Positions 7,234-10,653 of a DNA stretch of 10,653 bases are shown here, piece by piece (position 1 is the stretch's first letter; the number at the start of each line of letters is the position of its first letter). This DNA is from Desulfobacteraceae bacterium (GTDB taxonomy: Bacteria; Desulfobacterota; Desulfobacteria; Desulfobacterales; SURF-15): the NCBI GenBank assembly GCA_003599475.1, contig QZKK01000020.1:1-10653 (forward strand), given 5' to 3'. The notes below the pieces were generated by a model that did no database searches, was not told the origin of the DNA, and worked only from the letters and a program-made list of their open reading frames with translations. A program made the translations under genes and the position numbers.

Positions 7234-7281
7234 ATGAATCAGGGTTCGGAGGCTCAACGGCTCGCCTTAATCGAAAGGTAA
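7234..7281 (+). CDS. Candidate 15-codon upstream ORF / leader peptide
   Basis: Encodes MNQGSEAQRLALIER and stops (TAA 7279-7281) 3 nt before the MFS start codon. Its ATG has GAGGA at 7222-7226, 7 nt upstream, a better ribosome site than that of the MFS gene. The MFS ribosome site (GAAAGG, 7273-7278) is inside its last codons. This layout suggests translational coupling: ribosomes finishing the small frame would expose or reach the MFS start. No run of a single regulatory amino acid is present, so classic attenuation is unlikely. It may simply be a short translated leader. Confidence 0.4.
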   Translation: MNQGSEAQRLALIER

Positions 7282-7284
7282 AGC

Positions 7285-8469
7285 ATGAATACCGTTCTTC
7301 TTCTCGGGCTTGTAAGCCTTTTTACCGATATCAGCAGCGAGATGGTCTATCCTTTATTGTCACTCTATCTGACCACGACTCTGGGTGCGACTCCCGCCAT
7401 TGTCGGCATCATCGAAGGAATCGCCGAGAGCCTCGCAAGCCTGCTCAAAACATACTCGGGCTATGTCTCCGACAGGATTCAAAGGCGGAAGCCGCTTGCC
7501 GTTCTCGGCTACGGCTCGGCAACGATCGGGAAACTGTTTCTGTACCTGTCCACGTCATGGGGATGGGTCCTGGCCGGGCGGGTCGTGGACCGGTTCGGCA
7601 AAGGGGTGCGGACAGCCCCCCGGGATGCCTTGATCGCCGAGTCTTCCCAGGCGGGACGGCTCGGCCGTTCCTTCGGCCTCCACCGGGCGCTGGACACCCT
7701 GGGAGCCGTCATCGGCATCGCCATCGCCTATGTTCTCTTTTCGACCACACAAGGGGGATACACCCGGATCTTTCTGCTCTCCATGATCCCCGGAATCATC
7801 GGAGTAGGCCTCCTTTTTTTCATCAAGGAGAAGAAGCCGGAAAAACGGGCCGTGAACTTGCCGCACCCTCTGGCAGGGTGGAAAGGGCTTAATCCCAGCC
7901 TCAAGGCCTTTTTTTTCGTGGCTTTTCTCTTTACCCTGGGCAATTCATCGAATCAATTCCTGCTTCTTCGTGCAAAAAACCTGGGGTTTGAGGCTTCCCA
8001 CGTGATCCTTGCGTATCTTCTGTTCAACCTGGTCTATGCCATGAGCTGTTATCCGGCCGGCAGGCTTTCCGATCGAATCGGCAGACGGACGCTCCTGGTT
8101 TCGGGATATCTTTTCTATGGCCTGGTCTACCTTGGTTTCTCCTTTGCCACCACGGCCGGACATGTCTGGATACTTTTTTCCATCTACGGGCTTTACAGCG
8201 GGCTTACGGAGGGTGTCGAAAAAGCTCTGGTCGCTGAATTATGCCCTGGAGAAAGTCGGGCGACGATGCTGGGAATCCATGCGACGCTCGTCGGTATCGG
8301 CCTTTTTCCCGCCTCCGTGATCGGTGGGCTTCTCTGGAAAACGATCGGACCCGAAGCCCCCTTTTATTTCGGAGGTGTAGTGGGGCTTCTGGCAGCGATA
8401 GGGATGTTTCTCGTCGTACCCAGGATTGCACCGGCCGTTTGTCAAAAGGAAGGTCTTTCCGATGTCTGA
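7285..8469 (+). CDS. MFS family transporter
   Basis: A 394-aa inner-membrane protein with the usual MFS length and about 10-12 hydrophobic segments in two halves around a polar central loop (about residues 181-205). The MFS motif A appears in both halves: GYVSDRIQRRK at 59-69 and GRLSDRIGRR at 259-268. A cytoplasmic loop FGKGVRTAPRDALIAE at 104-119 marks a known MFS subgroup annotated mostly as uncharacterised or drug-efflux-like. The substrate cannot be told from sequence. ATG 7285 has GAAAGG upstream, within the end of a 15-codon ORF. The metallophosphoesterase gene begins 23 nt after the stop, so the two are probably co-transcribed. Confidence 0.9.
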   Translation: MNTVLLLGLVSLFTDISSEMVYPLLSLYLTTTLGATPAIVGIIEGIAESLASLLKTYSGYVSDRIQRRKPLAVLGYGSATIGKLFLYLSTSWGWVLAGRVVDRFGKGVRTAPRDALIAESSQAGRLGRSFGLHRALDTLGAVIGIAIAYVLFSTTQGGYTRIFLLSMIPGIIGVGLLFFIKEKKPEKRAVNLPHPLAGWKGLNPSLKAFFFVAFLFTLGNSSNQFLLLRAKNLGFEASHVILAYLLFNLVYAMSCYPAGRLSDRIGRRTLLVSGYLFYGLVYLGFSFATTAGHVWILFSIYGLYSGLTEGVEKALVAELCPGESRATMLGIHATLVGIGLFPASVIGGLLWKTIGPEAPFYFGGVVGLLAAIGMFLVVPRIAPAVCQKEGLSDV

Positions 8470-8492
8470 ATCAACCCAAGGAGGGCTGAAGA

Positions 8493-9311
8493 ATGCTTAC
8501 CTGCTTTTTCGGAGACATCCATGGAAACCGCGATGCTCTTGACCCCTTTCTCGAACATCTCGACGGCCTGAATCCGGATCGAATCTACTGCCTCGGAGAT
8601 CTGGTGGGATGGCTGCCGTTTGGGGATCGGACCCTGATGCGCATGCGGTCGCTGGGTTTTCCAACGGTGGCGGGAAACCATGATCTTCTGGCGGCGGGGC
8701 TGATTACGGATCACCCCGGGCAGCTCGACCGCATGCAGGCGACGGCGTATAATGCAGGGCTGTTATCCACCGTGCCGAAAGCAATCGAATACCTGGGGAA
8801 CCTGCCTCTTCTCATCGAAGAGAACGATTTTACGGTCGTGCATCACAGCCCTTTCCACCTCCCGGAACCGGGCTGTGCTCCGACCATCGGCTGTTTCAAC
8901 TATCTGGATGGAGCGGCCCTTGAAGCCTGTCTTAGTGTATGGCGTGCTTTCCCGAAACGCATGATCTTCAGCGGCCACGACCACATTCCGGCCGTTTACG
9001 AGCTTTCCGACTGCGCCGGCTTCCCCGGACTTCAGGATGTGAAGGTATACCGGCCGAAAAATCAGGAACCGCTCACGATTCGCCTGCGTTCCGATTGCCG
9101 CTACTGGATCAAAGCCGGAAGCATCGGCGGCCCGTACCGGGACGGTATCGCCGCAGCCAACTTCGCAGCCTATGACAGCGAGGCGGAAACCGTTGCCCTC
9201 TATCGGCTGCCCTATCCGGCAGAGCGACTCCGCCGGGAGCTCGCTTCCCACTTTTTTGGCCGGAACCTGCCGACCCTTCAGAAGTTCGTCAAGCTATTGG
9301 ATTCTTGTTGA
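8493..9311 (+). CDS. Calcineurin-like metallophosphoesterase
   Basis: A 272-aa phosphoesterase with all metal-binding blocks of the family: GDIHGN at 7-12 (D8, H10), GDLVGW at 35-40 (D36), GNHD at 61-64 (N62, H63), HHSPFH at 117-122, and SGHDH at 160-164 (H162, H164). The later GSIGGPYRDG (209-218) resembles the C-terminal block of PrpE/YfcE-like phosphodiesterases. It therefore probably hydrolyses a phosphomono- or diester using two metal ions in the cytoplasm; the substrate is unknown. AAGGAGG lies 8 nt before ATG 8493, the strongest ribosome site of the pair. It sits 23 nt behind the MFS gene, and a link between transport and phosphoester turnover is only inference. A repeat array begins 9 nt after its stop. 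Confidence 0.93.
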   Translation: MLTCFFGDIHGNRDALDPFLEHLDGLNPDRIYCLGDLVGWLPFGDRTLMRMRSLGFPTVAGNHDLLAAGLITDHPGQLDRMQATAYNAGLLSTVPKAIEYLGNLPLLIEENDFTVVHHSPFHLPEPGCAPTIGCFNYLDGAALEACLSVWRAFPKRMIFSGHDHIPAVYELSDCAGFPGLQDVKVYRPKNQEPLTIRLRSDCRYWIKAGSIGGPYRDGIAAANFAAYDSEAETVALYRLPYPAERLRRELASHFFGRNLPTLQKFVKLLDSC

Positions 9312-9319
9312 ATTTGTAG

Positions 9320-9355
9320 GCGTTCACAGGTTCAGCGTTCAGCGTTCACCGTTCA
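9320..9355. repeat. Heptamer repeat array after the phosphoesterase gene
   Basis: Reads GCGTTCA, CAGGTTCA (8-mer), GCGTTCA, GCGTTCA, CCGTTCA. It begins 9 nt after the stop codon. Same 7-bp period as the array inside the MoxR operon but an unrelated unit sequence. Confidence 0.75.
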
Positions 9356-9468
9356 GGAGCAGTCTACTGTCCACTTCCTTCCGTCCTCATCCCTACCGAT
9401 CTTCTCACCCAGTGATTTCCGTCTTCCTACCTAACCTACTATCTGCTCCATGCCTTGTTTCTGCTTCA
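9356..9468. other. Pyrimidine-rich non-coding tract
   Basis: Between two repeat arrays the plus strand is strongly enriched in C and T, with many CTTCC/CCTAC/TCTTC-like words and few purine runs; the opposite strand is correspondingly purine-rich. No gene, promoter or terminator stem is visible. It may be a degenerate remnant of the same repeat type. Confidence 0.5.
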
Positions 9469-9498
9469 ACCCTGAACCTTTAAACCCTGAACCCCTGA
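9469..9498. repeat. Second 7/8-bp repeat array
   Basis: Reads ACCCTGA, ACCTTTAA, ACCCTGA, ACCCCTGA: alternating 7- and 8-mers sharing an ACC..TGA/TAA pattern. It ends about 15 nt before the stop of the possible minus-strand 43-aa ORF, and so, like two other arrays here, lies near a reading-frame end. Confidence 0.65.
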
Positions 9499-9512
9499 AT
9501 GGTGACGAATAT

Positions 9513-9644
9513 TTATTCTGGTTTTCTGGAGAACGGGGGTTTCCAGAAGTTTCGTGCGTCCTCAGCGATTTGCTCCGGCGACATAAAAGTCGCCGTCTCT
9601 CCCAGCATGACCTCGAAGCCGGTATGGGTCGCCGAGTGGTGCAT
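9513..9644 (-). CDS. Possible 43-aa protein or 3' remnant of a gene
   Basis: A minus-strand frame from ATG 9644 to TAA 9513-9515 gives a 43-aa product containing GFEVMLGETATFMSPEQIAEDA, whose codon choice (many C/G-ending codons) and composition look protein-like. It has no Shine-Dalgarno site, and an in-frame stop lies only four codons upstream, so it is either a very small gene or the surviving end of a longer one. I recognise no family. It faces the phosphoesterase gene tail to tail, with the repeat block between them, and is divergent from nadX. Two short hairpins fall inside it. Confidence 0.35.
   Translation of the reverse strand: MHHSATHTGFEVMLGETATFMSPEQIAEDARNFWKPPFSRKPE
9524..9548. 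other. 7-bp inverted repeat near the small ORF's end
   Basis: TTCTGGA (9524-9530) and TCCAGAA (9542-9548) are perfect arms around an 11-nt G-rich loop. There is no T-run on either side long enough for a Rho-independent terminator, though the plus strand has TTTT just before it (minus-strand AAAA). Confidence 0.35.
9576..9595. other. Perfect 7-bp GC-rich hairpin
   Basis: CGGCGAC (9576-9582) pairs with GTCGCCG (9589-9595) around ATAAAA. The stem is stable, but the following bases (TCTCTCCC) are not a T-tract, so this is a structured element of unknown role rather than a terminator. It lies within the possible 43-aa frame. Confidence 0.45.
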
Positions 9645-9717
9645 CGTCGAACAAGCTTACGGGCGTGAGAGCGAAAGCAGACAAGATAGCTGAGGAGGCA
9701 CAGGGCGAATTCCGCGA

Positions 9718-9746
9718 TTGAAAACGGAATCCGGCAGTGGCATACT
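9718..9746 (+). promoter_or_regulatory. Predicted sigma70-type promoter of nadX
   Basis: TTGAAA (9718-9723, 5/6) and CATACT (9741-9746, 4/6) are spaced by exactly 17 nt. Transcription would start near 9753, leaving a leader of about 28 nt with GGAGGGAG before the ATG at 9781. Confidence 0.45.
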
Positions 9747-9780
9747 TTTCCCGGCGATAAAGACGCGGGAGGGAGTATTC

Positions 9781-10608
9781 ATGAAAGAGAAACTTCGAAT
9801 CGGAATCATCGGCTGCGGCACCATCGGCGGCTACGTTCTGGATGCTGTGGCTGCCGGAAAAGTCAACAATGCCGAGGTGGTGATCGTTTGTGGACGCTCG
9901 GATAAATCCAAGGGAAGAGACAAAGTGTCGGCTTGCGGTATCCGGTGGGTGACCGATGTTTCGGAAATGCTGGATAAAAATTTGGATGTCATCGTCGAGG
10001 CCGCCTCCCACGAAGCGCTCAGACAAAATGGTGTAAACATTCTGAAAAGCGGCATCGATTTAATCCCGGCCAGTCTCGGCGCTCTCGTGGATGAAGATTT
10101 GCTTCAGGCGCTGATTGCGGCTGCCGAGCAGGCAGGCAGCGTTCTTCACGTGCCTTCCGGAGGTATCGGCGCCCTGGATGCGGTTCAGGCGATCATCTGT
10201 GAAAATGTCGAGGAGATCACCATGACTTCCCGCAAGCCGCCGGCAGCCTGGAAGGGAATTCCCTATGTGGAAGGACTCAACCTCGATCTGGACGGCATGG
10301 AGGCGCCGACTGTGCTTTTCGAAGGCCCGGCAAAGGACTGCGTCAAGAAATTTCCTCAGAATATCAATATCGCCGCCGCGTTGAGCCTGGCCGGTGTCGG
10401 TTTTGAAAAGACCCGGATACGCATTCTGGCGGATCCCGCCGTCCGGTGCAACACCCACGAAATCGTATCCAGAAGCGATGCCGGCAAATTCACCGTCACC
10501 TTCGAAAACGTTCCGGATCCTGAAAACCCGAAAACATCCTACATGGCCTGCTATAGCATGCTTGCCGCGCTTAAGAATCTCAGAGCATCTTACCGCGTCG
10601 GCACCTGA
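9781..10608 (+). CDS. nadX: L-aspartate dehydrogenase (NadX family)
   Basis: A 275-aa NAD(P)-dependent enzyme of the aspartate dehydrogenase family, which oxidises L-aspartate to iminoaspartate (or oxaloacetate plus ammonia) and can replace L-aspartate oxidase NadB in NAD biosynthesis. Rossmann motif GCGTIG lies at residues 11-16, VEAASHEA at 72-79, and VPSGGIGALDA at 124-134. The C-terminal family blocks are NINIAAALSLAG (194-205), ADPAVRCNTHEI (217-228, with the His expected to be catalytic at 226) and PDPENPKTS (245-253). The frame is open upstream to 9718, but ATG 9781 is chosen because GGAGGGAG lies at 9768-9775 and the Rossmann strand starts right after it. Length fits the family, slightly long. 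It is probably monocistronic on this side: no terminator is seen in the 45 nt after the stop, and no other nad gene is visible. Confidence 0.9.
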   Translation: MKEKLRIGIIGCGTIGGYVLDAVAAGKVNNAEVVIVCGRSDKSKGRDKVSACGIRWVTDVSEMLDKNLDVIVEAASHEALRQNGVNILKSGIDLIPASLGALVDEDLLQALIAAAEQAGSVLHVPSGGIGALDAVQAIICENVEEITMTSRKPPAAWKGIPYVEGLNLDLDGMEAPTVLFEGPAKDCVKKFPQNINIAAALSLAGVGFEKTRIRILADPAVRCNTHEIVSRSDAGKFTVTFENVPDPENPKTSYMACYSMLAALKNLRASYRVGT

Positions 10609-10653
10609 AGTACGGGCGAAATCGTGCACACAAGCCCAGCCGCTGGCCGCCGA
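10609..10653. other. Window end after nadX, nothing recognised
   Basis: 45 nt with no start codon plus ribosome site and no stem followed by a T-run. Confidence 0.5.

Noticed and set aside
9576..9595. Rho-independent terminator for the phosphoesterase unit
   Set aside because: A stable stem but no T-tract on either strand, and it lies 265 nt past the stop.
9718..9780. Extended nadX start at 9718
   Set aside because: It lies inside the predicted promoter and upstream of the strong GGAGGGAG. The family N-terminus starts at 9781.

Overview
The window is a chromosome-like segment of moderate to high GC. It has good Shine-Dalgarno sites and sigma70-like promoters, and no rRNA, tRNA, CRISPR array, transposase or phage gene. 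Gene content (MoxR/DUF58/BatA cluster, NadX-type aspartate dehydrogenase) and the unusual intergenic heptamer repeats would fit a Gram-negative of the Desulfobacterota (delta-proteobacterial) kind. That assignment is inference from style, not from a marker gene.

Left two thirds (1-6919, minus strand): one six-gene operon read right to left. In order of transcription it encodes a secreted/membrane-anchored 661-aa protein with a glutamine-amidotransferase-like middle, a 249-aa polytopic membrane protein, a 500-aa membrane protein with helical segments and a long Gly/Ser/Asp-rich linker, a MoxR AAA+ ATPase, a DUF58 protein, and a BatA-like VWA membrane protein cut off by the left window edge. 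The first four genes are joined by 4-bp ATGA/GTGA stop-start overlaps. The moxR-DUF58 junction instead holds a ~100-bp insert of imperfect 7-bp repeats that supplies both the moxR stop codon and the DUF58 start codon. Established knowledge of MoxR/VWA systems suggests an AAA+ chaperone acting with VWA-fold partners on a membrane-bound or periplasmic client; the client is not identifiable here.

Divergent control region (6920-7284): a candidate operon promoter (TTGTTA-17-TAAAAT on the minus strand) is directly abutted on its upstream side by three 14-bp direct repeats. On the plus strand a TTGACA promoter overlapped by an inverted repeat leads into a 15-codon upstream ORF with its own ribosome site, ending 3 nt before the next gene.

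Right third (7234-10653, plus strand): an MFS transporter and a metallophosphoesterase form a two-gene unit. A repeat-rich intergenic stretch follows (two more 7/8-bp repeat arrays separated by a pyrimidine-rich tract), then a possible 43-aa minus-strand ORF with two short hairpins. Last comes a NadX-type L-aspartate dehydrogenase with its own promoter and strong ribosome site.

The most noteworthy features are the different sequence families of 7-bp (or 14-bp) period repeats in every sizeable non-coding gap, the repeat/promoter arrangement ahead of the MoxR operon, and the repeat insert inside that operon.
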